A DNA stretch of 54,303 nt. It comes from Jaenimonas drosophilae (lineage: Eukaryota > Euglenozoa > Kinetoplastea > Trypanosomatida > Trypanosomatidae). Positions 1 to 9,442 of this stretch are shown here, piece by piece (the first letter of the stretch is position 1; every line of letters starts with the position of its first letter). The notes below the pieces were generated by a model. The model searched no databases. It was not told the origin of the DNA and worked only from the letters and a program-made list of their open reading frames with translations. The position numbers and the translations under genes were made by a program. The stretch is taken from contig JASAON010001555.1 in assembly GCA_030849065.1 (NCBI GenBank), positions 1 to 54,303 of the forward strand, written 5' to 3'.

Positions 1-1
1 A

Positions 2-367
2 TCGATTGATGCTCTAAACAACGAGGCTGTCAGAACTGGCTGCTCCACTCTGCAGCCAATCGGCATATTCCCACTCCAATCAGTGGGCAACTACTCTGCA
101 TACCTGGATTTCGCTGCGCTTCTCAATGCTCGATGTCAGTCACATGTTGAGGCATGTGGCTTGGACAGGGTGGTGAATGCTCTTCCAATATTTCTTGATG
201 CCATTGGTTGTTCTTCCGAGAATACGTATGCTCATGTGCTGTCTCTCATCTCATCGGTATATGGCACTTCCATAGTGCAAACAGAACTTCTCGATCGGTG
301 GGTCGATACCGCCTGCACACTTTCAGATCACGCAATACACGTTCCAGACAGCTCTTCCTTGGAATAA
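2..367 (+). CDS. C-terminal end of an unrecognised protein (5' truncated by window)
   Basis: The frame is open from the left edge of the window to a TAA at 365-367, giving 121 visible residues. The GTG at 83 is not a credible start: there is no splice acceptor before it and the frame continues upstream. The visible part is a soluble, mixed helix-type sequence with several Cys residues and no transmembrane segment or motif that I recognise. It lies in the same orientation as everything downstream, so it is the preceding gene of the same polycistronic array. The next acceptor follows about 175 nt after the stop, a normal kinetoplastid spacing. No function can be proposed from this fragment. Confidence 0.6.
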   Translation, partial: SIDALNNEAVRTGCSTLQPIGIFPLQSVGNYSAYLDFAALLNARCQSHVEACGLDRVVNALPIFLDAIGCSSENTYAHVLSLISSVYGTSIVQTELLDRWVDTACTLSDHAIHVPDSSSLE

Positions 368-492
368 TCCTTTAGCCCAGATGAGCTCAGTGGATGAATT
401 CTTCACAGAAACAGATTGAATGTATTTCCTCTGGTGAGTTAGTGTAAGTGACTAACAACCTTGTTTTCTGCTGCTTGCTATTCATTAATCGC

Positions 493-544
493 AACTTCTC
501 TTTCCTTGACCACTTCTCCCTTATTTTTTTTTATATATACACAG
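493..544 (+). promoter_or_regulatory. predicted trans-splice acceptor for eIF3c
   Basis: A long pyrimidine tract with a run of nine T and a short TA repeat ends in ACAG at 541-544, only 22 nt before the ATG at 567. No other ATG lies between them. This is the standard kinetoplastid spliced-leader addition signal and supports the chosen start. Confidence 0.65.
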
Positions 545-566
545 CCACTCATTGCTATTTTGATCC

Positions 567-2756
567 ATGGACTTTTTTGAAATTGATAACAGCGATAATG
601 AATCGCAAAAGAGCTACCATGTCGAACAGCCAGCCAACATTCGCCCAGATAACTACTGGTATGAATGGAGTGATGAGGAGAACGAAGAGGAGCACGTAAC
701 GGTCTTTTCCAGGAAGGATAAGTTGCAGACCCAAATTTCGGATGCATGCGGCGCTGTAGATATGCTTGTCGACCAGGATCAGTGGTGTGAAGCTAAGAAG
801 AAGTTCCAGACTGTCCTCAAAGACGTAGCGACGCATGAGAAAAAATTCAAGGCTGCCCCTCGGCAGTATATCCAATTCTTGGATGAGCTACCAGATCTCA
901 CCGAGGATCGCCAGGAGAAGACCAAGGATGACTTTGACAGCAGGATGGAGTTTTTGGCCTTTAAGCAGCTGAGCGCAACATTTGCTGAGTTGAAGGAGAA
1001 GTACAACAAGGCTATTCAAGCACTGCAAGCCGGCGATGATGAGGAGGAAGAAGATGAGGCCCCAGCGGATGAAGCCCAGGACTCTGAGGAGGATGCAGAG
1101 ATGACTGAGGTTGAGTACAGCAAGGCGGTTGTTGACCAGCATATGTCAAACGGAAAGAAGATCCAGAACTTGCGCAAGATTGGTAATGCCTGCGTCGAAA
1201 GGGGATACCTCGGTGTCGCTGTTACTGCCCTTGGCTGTGCGGCACTTGCCCAACTGAAGGACTACTCCAGCTCTCTGTACATTTCTCCAGCCTCGTGGAA
1301 GTCAGCCTACTCTATGGCCTCGCAGTGTCTGAATATCATGTCTTCCAACCCAAAGATTTCTGTTTCAAACGGATTTGCTTCGCCACCAGGTGGTAACCGT
1401 GCTTCCATTCCTAACGGTTTCCACTACCTTCTGACGGAGCTGTACGAAAAGCAGCTCCAAATTTCTCAGTACATTGGTGAAGACAACATCGATGGAAGTT
1501 GCTCTGCGTACGCCGAGGTTCCCCTTCTTGAGAACCAACTTGCTGAACTCGTCGATGCCACGATCGGGTACTACTTGACGTATAATCAGAGTCAGCGAGC
1601 AGGTATTTATCAATGCTGCCACATCCTTATGAGCACCTTGGGGCCTCGACGCCAGGCTGCGCATGATCTGCTTTTCCCCCTATGGAAGCGTACTCCCGTG
1701 TTGGTGACTCCATCCGTGTGGACGACTATCAACAACGTTTCCGATCAATGCGCTCGTGAGAGCAATACCGAGTGGAAGATGCGGGCTGTTTGCTTCAGGG
1801 CTTACCAGCTGGGTCTTCAGGGTAAGTTCCGTGAGGGTCGCGATCTTATCTTCCGCTCCGGTGTGCAGAACTACCTATCCACTGAAGACAGCAACGGACT
1901 CTCGATCTTGTTCAACCGCACGGTTGCCCAGCTTGGCCTGGCTGCATTCATTGAGGGAAGTTTGACCGACTCGTACAAGCTTCTCGGCAGCCTGTGGTCG
2001 CAGCGCAACCACTACATCCTCATGGGCCAGGCAATTCCCCCCCGTCGCATGCTTCAGAGTGACGAGGAGGAGTTGGTGTACCGCGATCTCCTGATTGCCC
2101 CCCACCACCATCTTCCTTCGGAGATGCTGAATCTAGCTGCACTGCTTTCCGCCCTTATCATTGACACGACGAAGGATGCGCAGAGCCCCTATGAGCACAT
2201 TCGCCACCAGAACTACTTCCACGAAATCATCCAGCGCACGGGCCAGCACGTAGGCACGCCAACCGAACTGTCGGACCAGGTCTCCATAGCTTACAAACAG
2301 TTGAAGTCAGGAGAGTACACCGAGGCAAGTAAGATCGTGTCGAGCATGAAGGCGTGGAAGGTGCTCCCCGATGGAGTACTTCAGCGCTACCTTCACCACC
2401 TGAAGGAGGCCGCTCTTCGTATCTTCCTTCTCACGTACCGCACCAACTTCTCCACATTCTCAGCATCTGAGCTAGCAACAAAGTATGACCTTGAGAAGCA
2501 ACAGGTTCGCGACATCATTAACCGTGCGCTTGCGGAGAGCAATGTGTTTATAGCGTTCTGGGACCGAGATGATGAGTTCCTGCATGTGGGCCGCAACAAC
2601 AGCACGCATCTCCAGCACTTGGTCATCGAGACTGCCGACACCATCGCCTCACTGGCCCCGTTCACGGAGGCGCGGTCCCGTGTCACGGATACCCGCTCCC
2701 GCGGTCGTGGCGGTGGCCGTGGATTCCGTGGACGTGGGTTCAATGGACAGCGGTAA
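567..2756 (+). CDS. EIF3C: eukaryotic translation initiation factor 3 subunit c
   Basis: 729 residues. eIF3c is a core PCI subunit of the eIF3 complex, which binds the 40S subunit and supports scanning and start-codon selection in the cytoplasm. The N-terminus carries the short acidic and aromatic stretch usual for eIF3c, followed by a strongly acidic linker at about residues 157-181. The long helical middle leads into a C-terminal PCI/winged-helix region at about 560-690, where LRIFLLTYRTNFSTFS and the following LEKQQVRDIINRAL resemble family members. The last 25 residues are an RG/RGG-rich tail (about 706-729), which could bind RNA; such a tail is not universal in the family. The protein is somewhat shorter than the metazoan forms. 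The ATG is the first after a clear acceptor at 544. Confidence 0.9.
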   Translation: MDFFEIDNSDNESQKSYHVEQPANIRPDNYWYEWSDEENEEEHVTVFSRKDKLQTQISDACGAVDMLVDQDQWCEAKKKFQTVLKDVATHEKKFKAAPRQYIQFLDELPDLTEDRQEKTKDDFDSRMEFLAFKQLSATFAELKEKYNKAIQALQAGDDEEEEDEAPADEAQDSEEDAEMTEVEYSKAVVDQHMSNGKKIQNLRKIGNACVERGYLGVAVTALGCAALAQLKDYSSSLYISPASWKSAYSMASQCLNIMSSNPKISVSNGFASPPGGNRASIPNGFHYLLTELYEKQLQISQYIGEDNIDGSCSAYAEVPLLENQLAELVDATIGYYLTYNQSQRAGIYQCCHILMSTLGPRRQAAHDLLFPLWKRTPVLVTPSVWTTINNVSDQCARESNTEWKMRAVCFRAYQLGLQGKFREGRDLIFRSGVQNYLSTEDSNGLSILFNRTVAQLGLAAFIEGSLTDSYKLLGSLWSQRNHYILMGQAIPPRRMLQSDEEELVYRDLLIAPHHHLPSEMLNLAALLSALIIDTTKDAQSPYEHIRHQNYFHEIIQRTGQHVGTPTELSDQVSIAYKQLKSGEYTEASKIVSSMKAWKVLPDGVLQRYLHHLKEAALRIFLLTYRTNFSTFSASELATKYDLEKQQVRDIINRALAESNVFIAFWDRDDEFLHVGRNNSTHLQHLVIETADTIASLAPFTEARSRVTDTRSRGRGGGRGFRGRGFNGQR

Positions 2757-3256
2757 ACTCAGTCGGCGTCAAAGCAGGGGGAGGAGGGTGCGACCGATCT
2801 CTACTGGGGTGGCCGCATCTCTGGGGTACCTTCCCCATCTTCTCCCCCCTTATGAATAATGCCCCCAACAATAAAAAAAAAAGTATGCAAGAACACACCA
2901 CTGGATCACTCTAAAACTTTTTAACACGTCTGATCAGCCACAATCAAATTTCAACTTTGCCACGCCACCCCCGCAGTGGGGGTGAAAATGTGGCGGCGGC
3001 GGGGTCGACTGGCGACCATGCATCTCGCCATGATGGGCAATCTCTTCATGAAACAACTCTCAGTCTCTATGCGTTCCTTTCCCTCTGTTTCTTTTGGTTT
3101 CCACATTCATTGTGTAGGCGATCGATCTGTTTGGGGTTGTGTGGTGTTCGACTACATACGTACGTCCCTTTACATCGGTCTTTGTGGGTCCTCACCGACG
3201 CACGTGGAAGTCAGCGTGTGTAGAACACCGCCGTTCTCTTAGCCGTTGACGAAACA
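2757..3256 (+). other. intergenic region: eIF3c 3' UTR and 5' leader of the next gene
   Basis: No gene is visible. An A-rich stretch near 2870-2884 follows the eIF3c stop. The pyrimidine-rich tract at about 3074-3105 followed by TAG at 3115-3117 is a plausible splice acceptor, and a second candidate AG lies at 3241-3242, 15 nt before the ATG at 3257. Short reading frames here have none of the codon bias of the neighbouring genes. Confidence 0.5.
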
Positions 3257-4051
3257 ATGCAGCCGCCGCCCCTTGACGCCAAAAACGACTTCTCTACGAC
3301 TGAGTTGGTTCAGATTCCAAAAGAGAAGTATGCCAAAATCGTGGAAGGTCGCAATCGCTTTTTTGTGTGGTCTATTGGTGCAGTCTTCTCGCTATGGTTG
3401 CTAGGTTCTGCTCCGCAGTTTATCATCCATCGAGTCGTGAAGCGTGCATACAGACAGCATTGCCATGGCAAGGTGCTTGACCTCTCACCCAAGCTGTACG
3501 ATGCCACGGACGTTTCCTTCTATGAGATGTCTCGCGCTGTGCAGGTCCAGTACATGGTGGAGAAGCGTGTCGTGGATGACGGCAGGTACCGGGTTGATGA
3601 GTCACTGAACGCTGCGGAACAGGATGCGCGACGACAGGCCATGACCCTGGATTTCATGATACGGAACGACCACAACTGGGTAGGAAGTGTGGTTAACTTT
3701 GATCTCGTTGAGCGTGAGGAGCTCCAGCGCCCCGACTTCGTCAAGTTTGACACAGCCGTTATTCGGGATGAGTTGCTCAATCACAAGCCTATGGAGGCAC
3801 GAGAGCTGCTCAACTTCTGCTCCAGCTCCCTGCGTGAGGATGGCAAGTGCCTCGTGATGGACTTTGGAAAGTCAAAGTACTCCATGCTGAACCAAATCGC
3901 ATTGGCCTTCAACCGCTGCACGAACAGTAGCATGTGCCTCACTCATGACTACCATCAGTGGATCAAGGAGGATGCCGTCTTCAGCATTGCAGAGGAGCAC
4001 CGCTGCCTCCTAGGCTTCTACTACGTCCTTGTGCTGACCAAGCGGCCCTGA
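3257..4051 (+). CDS. membrane-anchored OMS1-like methyltransferase-related protein
   Basis: 264 residues. A hydrophobic segment at about residues 34-56, flanked by basic residues on its C-terminal side, should be one membrane anchor. The C-terminal half, with a LREDGKCLVMDFGKSKYSMLN stretch broken here as LREDGKCLVMDFG then KSKYSMLN, resembles the last beta strands of class I methyltransferases of the OMS1 type, which are mitochondrial inner-membrane proteins in yeast. The first half lacks a recognisable glycine-rich SAM-binding motif I, so the protein may be catalytically inactive or very divergent. The start is the first ATG after the AG at 3242. The family assignment rests on general resemblance and is tentative; the membrane anchor is seen directly. 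Confidence 0.45.
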   Translation: MQPPPLDAKNDFSTTELVQIPKEKYAKIVEGRNRFFVWSIGAVFSLWLLGSAPQFIIHRVVKRAYRQHCHGKVLDLSPKLYDATDVSFYEMSRAVQVQYMVEKRVVDDGRYRVDESLNAAEQDARRQAMTLDFMIRNDHNWVGSVVNFDLVEREELQRPDFVKFDTAVIRDELLNHKPMEARELLNFCSSSLREDGKCLVMDFGKSKYSMLNQIALAFNRCTNSSMCLTHDYHQWIKEDAVFSIAEEHRCLLGFYYVLVLTKRP

Positions 4052-4242
4052 ATGTGGTTAGGGTGCAGTTAAACACAGCACAGCTCTTGCACTTTTCTCC
4101 TCATGGTAGAGCATTCGTGACACTGCTGCGTTGTTTCCACAAAACTACCCTCCTTCTCTCTCTCTCTGTTTCGCTACGGTTAGCCAGCAGGAACCACCTG
4201 CTCGTCCCCCTTGGACAGGCTTGCTGATCGCTAAGGGCAGAA
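4052..4242 (+). promoter_or_regulatory. intergenic spacer with strong trans-splice acceptor at 4182-4183
   Basis: A CT-rich tract at 4149-4172 followed by TTAG ending at 4183 is a textbook acceptor. It leaves a 59-nt leader before the ATG at 4243 with no ATG in between, which supports that start. Confidence 0.6.
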
Positions 4243-4839
4243 ATGAGCGCGACCAGCAGCTACTCCGTTCATGACCAAGCCAAGTGGAGGGCTTCACTAG
4301 ATGAGGTGGATCGCATTGTTGGCGGTGCGGAACTCCGGCAAAACAAGGATGCCCAGGAGGCTGTGTTGGAGTTGCTCAAGCTCATGATCCGTGACTTTGA
4401 GGAGTTCACCATTGACCACATTAAGCAGGTTGGTCGTGATGATCGTGCCCACCATAGCTCCATGGATGCCCTTTCCTCCCTTCAGCGTCTCCGGACGCTG
4501 AGCCTGCAGCAGGAGCGTACCCTCGCACTGCTCGTTCGGAAGGATCGCGCGCTACGTGAGTCGGAGAGCTACAAGAAGACCAGACTGGAGGAACTTCGGG
4601 AGCTGAGCGAGGCGAACATGGCGGGTGGTGCCACCTCTGGTAGCAGCACCATGACCCTCCAAGAGCGGATCCAGCGCGAACGGAATGCACTGAAGGAAGA
4701 GATTCGATCATTGGAGGCCTCAAACAACTATCTTGAGTCCGCCACGGAGGAGGCGAAGCGGCTCCACGGCAACTCACCCGAGGAGGCGTACACATTCTTT
4801 CAGTCCCGTGTCAATCACCTAGAGCGCTCGACGGCGTAG
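4243..4839 (+). CDS. coiled-coil protein, function unknown
   Basis: 198 residues, highly charged and without transmembrane segments. Two helical stretches with heptad-like spacing are visible, at about residues 55-125 (LSSLQRLRTLSLQQERTLAL and onward) and about 142-195 (LQERIQRERNALKEEIRSLE), separated by a Gly/Ser-rich hinge near 126-137. This architecture suits a structural or adaptor subunit that binds partners through coiled coils. I do not recognise the family. The start is the first ATG after the acceptor at 4183. Confidence 0.7.
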   Translation: MSATSSYSVHDQAKWRASLDEVDRIVGGAELRQNKDAQEAVLELLKLMIRDFEEFTIDHIKQVGRDDRAHHSSMDALSSLQRLRTLSLQQERTLALLVRKDRALRESESYKKTRLEELRELSEANMAGGATSGSSTMTLQERIQRERNALKEEIRSLEASNNYLESATEEAKRLHGNSPEEAYTFFQSRVNHLERSTA

Positions 4840-5064
4840 ATGGGAGGGCGAAGTGGGATACCTACTCCTCCTTGTACAAGTATCTTGTCTCTGTATCTGT
4901 GTGCCACGCACAGCCCATCAGCAACATCGCGCTTCCTGTGAACTCTATTCTCCTCTCTATCCCCATTCATCTACGACTACTACATGTAGGTTGTTTGGTA
5001 CATAACCGATATTCCTCTTCCCGCACCTGTGCTGATATCCGTAGTTTTTCATCTTTGGGTCAAG

Positions 5065-6252
5065 ATGCCGTTTCAACTTACTCCTCCCTATGAGTACGAG
5101 AGCACTCTCCCCAAGTGTGTTATGCGGATTGATGATAGCTGGTATGACTGCACAACGTGGAGACGCCACCACCCTGGTGGGGCGGAAATCTGCGACCAGT
5201 TTCATGAAAAGGATGCTACCGACGCCTTCTACTCCCTGCACTCCAAGGAGGCAATTCAGAAGCTTAAGAAGATGAAGGCCCTTCCCCTTAAGGAGGGTGA
5301 TGTACCACGCGACACCGTCTCACTTAACTTTGAGAAGCTGGTGAAGCAGCTGGAGGGTGAGGGCTGGTTCAAGCGCAATTGGTTTCTTGATGTATTCCGT
5401 AATATCCTTCCCGCAGTGGTGTTGTGTGTGCTCGGCACGATGGTGAGCTACACCTATCCCATCCTCGCCATCATTATGATTGGACTGGGCATGCAGCAGG
5501 CTGGATGGCTCGCTCATGACTACACCCACGCTCGTGGGAAGCTGAGCCGTGTGCTGGGGAACGTGCTGGGCGGCGGCATCAACGCTTTCTCCGTTAACTG
5601 GTGGTCCCACAAGCACAACAATCACCACGTCTTTCCCAACCGCAAGCGCCACGACGCCGATATCCACAACGAACCTGTATTTTTCTTGTGGCTTCCTGAT
5701 GCATCGGAGGATTCCGCGATTCGCCACTATCAGTACCTGTACTACCCGTTCGCTTACTCTCTGCTCTACGTGTCATGGCGCCTTCAGTCCTTGCGCTTTG
5801 CTATTGGAAGCCGCAACAAGGTTGAGATGCTCATCATGGCCCTCAACTACCTTTGGCTGGCTCTCCTTCCCCTGTCTGTGTCTGTGGGCAGCATCATCTT
5901 CGGAGGCTTCTGCGTCGCGATCGTCGTGACCGCGAATCACCAGACGGAGGAGATGCTGGAGGCAGATGCCCCCTACAACTACATTGTGGACCAGTACCGC
6001 ACGACTCGTGGCGTGCACTGCGCTGACCCCTTCTTCGAGTGGTTCTTTGGTGGCATGCAGTACCAGCTGGAGCACCACCTGCTCCCCATGGTTCCGCGCT
6101 ATCGCTACCCTGCTGCCCGTGTTCTGCTTAGGAAGTTCTCGGAGGAGAACAATCTCCCATTTCACGTGAATGGCGTGTGGGAGATCACGCGCATGAACTT
6201 CGAAGTCATGCGCCGCATCTCCATGATGGACGGAAAGCAGAAGACTGAGTAG
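5065..6252 (+). CDS. cytochrome b5-fusion front-end fatty acid desaturase
   Basis: 395 residues. It inserts a double bond between an existing one and the carboxyl end of polyunsaturated acyl chains in the ER membrane, using electrons from its own cytochrome b5 domain. The N-terminal b5 domain has the haem motif HPGG at residues 36-39. The desaturase domain has the three histidine boxes HDYTH (151-155), HNNHH (184-188) and QLEHH (334-338). The Gln replacing the first His of box three is diagnostic of front-end enzymes (delta-4, -5, -6, -8). Four or more hydrophobic segments lie around the boxes. I recall, unchecked, that the L. major enzyme at the equivalent place is a delta-6 desaturase; regioselectivity cannot be read from sequence. 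The in-frame GTG at 5029 is not a start; 5065 is the first ATG after the acceptor candidates at 4989 and 5044. Confidence 0.9.
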   Translation: MPFQLTPPYEYESTLPKCVMRIDDSWYDCTTWRRHHPGGAEICDQFHEKDATDAFYSLHSKEAIQKLKKMKALPLKEGDVPRDTVSLNFEKLVKQLEGEGWFKRNWFLDVFRNILPAVVLCVLGTMVSYTYPILAIIMIGLGMQQAGWLAHDYTHARGKLSRVLGNVLGGGINAFSVNWWSHKHNNHHVFPNRKRHDADIHNEPVFFLWLPDASEDSAIRHYQYLYYPFAYSLLYVSWRLQSLRFAIGSRNKVEMLIMALNYLWLALLPLSVSVGSIIFGGFCVAIVVTANHQTEEMLEADAPYNYIVDQYRTTRGVHCADPFFEWFFGGMQYQLEHHLLPMVPRYRYPAARVLLRKFSEENNLPFHVNGVWEITRMNFEVMRRISMMDGKQKTE

Positions 6253-6861
6253 AGTGGAAAGAAGGCAGACAGAGGGGTGCTGCCCATGCACGTAGTGAAG
6301 CGTCCCCATGAGGACCATCAAAATCCAGATCCAGATGATAACGGTCAAAAGCAAAACCTGTAGCGGAGCTCATTCTTACGTTGCTGTGCCGCAGCCACAA
6401 ATTCTGTGTTTGTGTCACCAACACACACTTTCACAGCGGGAAATGGGTGGATCGAGGGTTGGACGATCTACCGTGTTTTGATGCTTGTTGCTGATGCTGC
6501 TCGTATGCTGTGGATCAACATGTATGATCCCAGCTTCAAACATTGGCAACAGCTCCCTTTTTTTTTCTCACTGCCTGACACCACTGTTAAGTCTTTCTGT
6601 CTAACAAAAAAACCCAATTCTTGTCTTCCCCCATGTTCCCCGCCTAAAAGTACCTCTTCCTTCCCTTCGTCTCTGGACTCACAGCGATGCCTCCACGGCG
6701 CACCTGCTGGCAATGCATATACATGCTTCTTCATTTCATCATTGCGTTTTCTAGCACCTAGTCATTGATTAGCACGTTGCTTAACGAGATTTGATCCTCC
6801 AATAGACGTTGTTTTCCTTCCATCCTATCTTACTCTCTGGATACGCCCATCATCTCCACCC
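6253..6861 (+). other. intergenic region with splice acceptor near 6754
   Basis: No gene seen. The pyrimidine-rich tract at about 6726-6752 followed by CTAG (AG at 6753-6754) is the best acceptor; further AGs occur at 6760-6761 and 6804-6805. The rest is unstructured 3' UTR sequence with a T9 run near 6560. Confidence 0.5.
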
Positions 6862-8271
6862 ATGAAGGCATCTTCTGGATTTCTGTGCCTCCTCCTCGTC
6901 CTCGCGGCAGTGGCCACAGCCCACGCGGCGACGGTGGCGTCGTTGACCGAGGCCAACTTTGATGAGTTCGTCACCACCCACGACATCTCCCTCGTCAAGT
7001 TCACCGCTCCGTGGTGCGGCCACTGCCAGGAGCTGAAGCCCAACTTTGAGAAGGCGGCAGAACAGCTGGAGGGCAAGGTGCACTTTGCTGACGTGGACTG
7101 CACCGTGGAGAAGGCGCTGGCTCAGCGCTTCGCCGTGAAGGGCTACCCCACCATGTTCGTCTTCCGCAAGGATGAGCCAGAGCCGATGCCCTACACTGGT
7201 GAGCGCAAGTACTACAACATTGTGCACTACATGAAGGCCCAAATGAACCCGCCTGTGCGCAAGGTGACAACCGCCGAGGAGCTCGCAGCCATCAAGGAGG
7301 AGGGTGACACCATGTTGCTTGTCACGTCCAACTACAAGTCGGAGATGGCGCTTGCCATGGCTGAGATTGCTCCCACCCTCCGGGATAAGGTGCACTTCGT
7401 CATGACCAAGGAAGCCTCTGTGGCCCCCTCCAACGCCATGGAGAGCGCCACCTTGTACCGCAAGGATGGAGAGGAAACCTTCGCTGGCAAGGCGACCGCA
7501 GATGAGCTCCGTGACTTCGTCAAGACCGCCCTCGTTCCCCTCTTTGGTGAGATCAACAGTGACACCTACAAGGTCTACATGGAAGTTCCTGCTCTTCCTC
7601 TGGGCTGGCTGTTCCTGACCCCTGATGCGAGTGAGGTGCTTCGCAATGCTATGCCTGCTTTGGCGGCAAAGTACCGCAGCAGCATCCTGTTCTGCTGGAT
7701 CGACGCGGAGAAGTTCGGTGGCGTGGGACAACAACTGGGTCTCCCCGAAGGCGTCAAGTACCCCGCCTTTGTGATCAACTACCAGACCACCAACCAACAC
7801 TTCGTGCTGCCCGTGGATCAGGAGGTCACGGAGGAGACTATCGCGACCTTTGTGGATCAGCATCTGCGCGGTGAGGTTGCTCAGACCTTCCTGTCCGAAG
7901 AAGTTCCGGAGCCGGAGGTGACGGCAGGCCTTACCACCATCGTGCACTCCACCTTCCCCAAGTACCTGGAGATGAAGAAGCCGATGATGATTCTCTTCTA
8001 TGCACCATGGTGCACGCACTGCAAGGAGTTCCATCCCATCTTCGAGGAACTTGCGGCGTCCATGGAGAAGGATGATATCATCATTGCCAAGATCGATGCC
8101 ACCAAGAATGACTTCAACCGCGACATCTTCGCGGTGGATGGCTTCCCCACAGTGTACTACGTTCCAGCTGGCGGCGAGCAGGTGCCGGAGACGTACAAGG
8201 GTGATCGCACGTTAGCGGCGATGACCGAGTTCATCAAGTCACACAGTGACAACGATGGCGCAGATCTTTAA
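6862..8271 (+). CDS. PDI2: protein disulfide isomerase (ER)
   Basis: 469 residues, the usual size of a four-domain PDI (a-b-b'-a'). It forms and rearranges disulfides in secretory proteins in the ER lumen. A signal peptide occupies about residues 1-22 (hydrophobic core LCLLLVLAAVATA). The first thioredoxin domain has the active site CGHC at 52-55. Two thioredoxin-like but Cys-motif-free b domains follow. The last domain carries CTHC at 384-387, a less common variant. The C-terminus is GADL, which would have to serve as a KDEL-type retrieval signal; trypanosomatid signals of the xxDL type are known. The symbol follows trypanosome usage and the paralogue number is not proven. Confidence 0.9.
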   Translation: MKASSGFLCLLLVLAAVATAHAATVASLTEANFDEFVTTHDISLVKFTAPWCGHCQELKPNFEKAAEQLEGKVHFADVDCTVEKALAQRFAVKGYPTMFVFRKDEPEPMPYTGERKYYNIVHYMKAQMNPPVRKVTTAEELAAIKEEGDTMLLVTSNYKSEMALAMAEIAPTLRDKVHFVMTKEASVAPSNAMESATLYRKDGEETFAGKATADELRDFVKTALVPLFGEINSDTYKVYMEVPALPLGWLFLTPDASEVLRNAMPALAAKYRSSILFCWIDAEKFGGVGQQLGLPEGVKYPAFVINYQTTNQHFVLPVDQEVTEETIATFVDQHLRGEVAQTFLSEEVPEPEVTAGLTTIVHSTFPKYLEMKKPMMILFYAPWCTHCKEFHPIFEELAASMEKDDIIIAKIDATKNDFNRDIFAVDGFPTVYYVPAGGEQVPETYKGDRTLAAMTEFIKSHSDNDGADL

Positions 8272-8770
8272 GCGATAGATGAGTCAGTGTAGATGCACTG
8301 AGGACAGCGTGAACGTGGTCTGCGGAGTGTGGGCATGGCAAAGAGGGTGCGACCTGCACCAGTCCACCATGGACAACGGCCTCACAGACACGTGCAGGAC
8401 CAACTATTTCCCTTTTCTTCTTCTTCCATATATGTGATTAATTATGGAGCTGTGCAAACATCTGTTCCCATCATTCTCCCTCCTGCTGATTCGGGTGTGG
8501 CTCGATTCCATCGTGAGCAGCGCTACCTCGGCGAAGGTGAGGGAAGAGAAGGAGAACAAACAGAGCGCGTACAGTTGAACGCATGATGGAAATCTGATAC
8601 TCCCAGCATTCGGGACATGTGTAGGTGCGAACAAGAGGGCAACAAAAGCTTATTGATCATGTTTTGTATTCATGTCTTCATCCTTCTTGCTCATCATCGC
8701 TTAGGAACTGATAACATATACACACACACAGGTACATACATCGCATGCTGGCATAAAGTGGGCTGATAAC
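8272..8770 (+). other. intergenic region with acceptor at 8703-8704 and a mini uORF
   Basis: No gene is seen. The pyrimidine-rich tract at 8675-8702 ends in TTAG (AG 8703-8704), a good splice acceptor for the OB-fold gene. In the predicted leader, an ATG at 8745 opens a three-codon frame that stops at 8754-8756, 15 nt before the main ATG. Confidence 0.5.
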
Positions 8771-9220
8771 ATGTGTCTGCGTGCCTGCCAGTTGTGGCGT
8801 CACCAGGCTTCCCCAGCCTCACAACTATCACTGCACTTTTGTGTGGGAGTGGTAAAGCAGCCTTCACGAGGAATCCTACAGGGGGAACCCACGTGGTCGT
8901 GCAAGCTGTTACTGACAGAGTGTGGCCGCTCTGCCTCTTCACTCCCCGTAGAATCCTCAGGCCAAAGGGTGGTTTCCCAGCAGTGCTTTCAGTTGCGTTG
9001 CCGTGGCCCACACATGGTTGATTACTGCCTTCGTCACATTCGTGCAAACAGCGTCGTGCATGTAACATCGCAGTTGATTCACCGACCCAAATTTGTTCCG
9101 GTTCACGGAACGTACTTCATTGAGACGGAACTTCTCGTCAGCGATGCCTTTGGCTCCATGACACACCTCTTTACATTGGGAGACCGGACCACCCCACCCC
9201 AGTCCAGTGAGCTAAGCTAG
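8771..9220 (+). CDS. small OB-fold (SSB/KREPA-like) protein, probably mitochondrial
   Basis: 149 residues. The first 25 residues are basic and lack acids (MCLRACQLWRHQASPAS), as expected of a mitochondrial presequence. The rest has the pattern of an SSB-type OB fold: a first strand (FCVGVVKQPSRG), strands around CFQLRCRG, the loop-helix MVDYCLRHIRANSVVHVTSQL and a last strand ending in HLF. The order 'F-x-L ... V..YLRxGS.VhVxGxL' is shared by mitochondrial SSBs and by the small editosome proteins KREPA4/KREPA6. The next gene downstream, 222 nt away, encodes a KREPA protein whose OB fold belongs to the same superfamily, so a role in the editing complex or in kinetoplast nucleic-acid binding is plausible. 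Which of these it is cannot be settled by eye. Confidence 0.6.
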   Translation: MCLRACQLWRHQASPASQLSLHFCVGVVKQPSRGILQGEPTWSCKLLLTECGRSASSLPVESSGQRVVSQQCFQLRCRGPHMVDYCLRHIRANSVVHVTSQLIHRPKFVPVHGTYFIETELLVSDAFGSMTHLFTLGDRTTPPQSSELS

Positions 9221-9370
9221 ACTGCTTCTCTTCACCACGCACTCACAACACACACACACACACACACGCATGTTGCAGCTACTGTGGGGAATACCTCGGA
9301 CGGTGAATGATTGGTGATGGGTGACGCACCCCACCAACACCCCATCTCAAATCTTGTTTTCGTCCCAATT

Positions 9371-9389
9371 ACTTCCTGTGTCTTCCTAG
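9371..9389 (+). promoter_or_regulatory. predicted trans-splice acceptor for the KREPA gene
   Basis: The pyrimidine tract TTCCTGTGTCTTCC is followed by TAG with the AG at 9388-9389. It lies 53 nt upstream of the ATG at 9443 with no intervening ATG. Confidence 0.55.
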
Positions 9390-9442
9390 TACTTCCACTT
9401 AAGTAGGCTGCCAAGCGGAAGCGCGACTCCGCTATCGTGAAC

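Noticed and set aside
6850..8034. Minus-strand frame of 394 codons opposite PDI
   Set aside because: It is a shadow of the strongly biased PDI gene; the His-rich, Leu-rich sequence is not a known protein.
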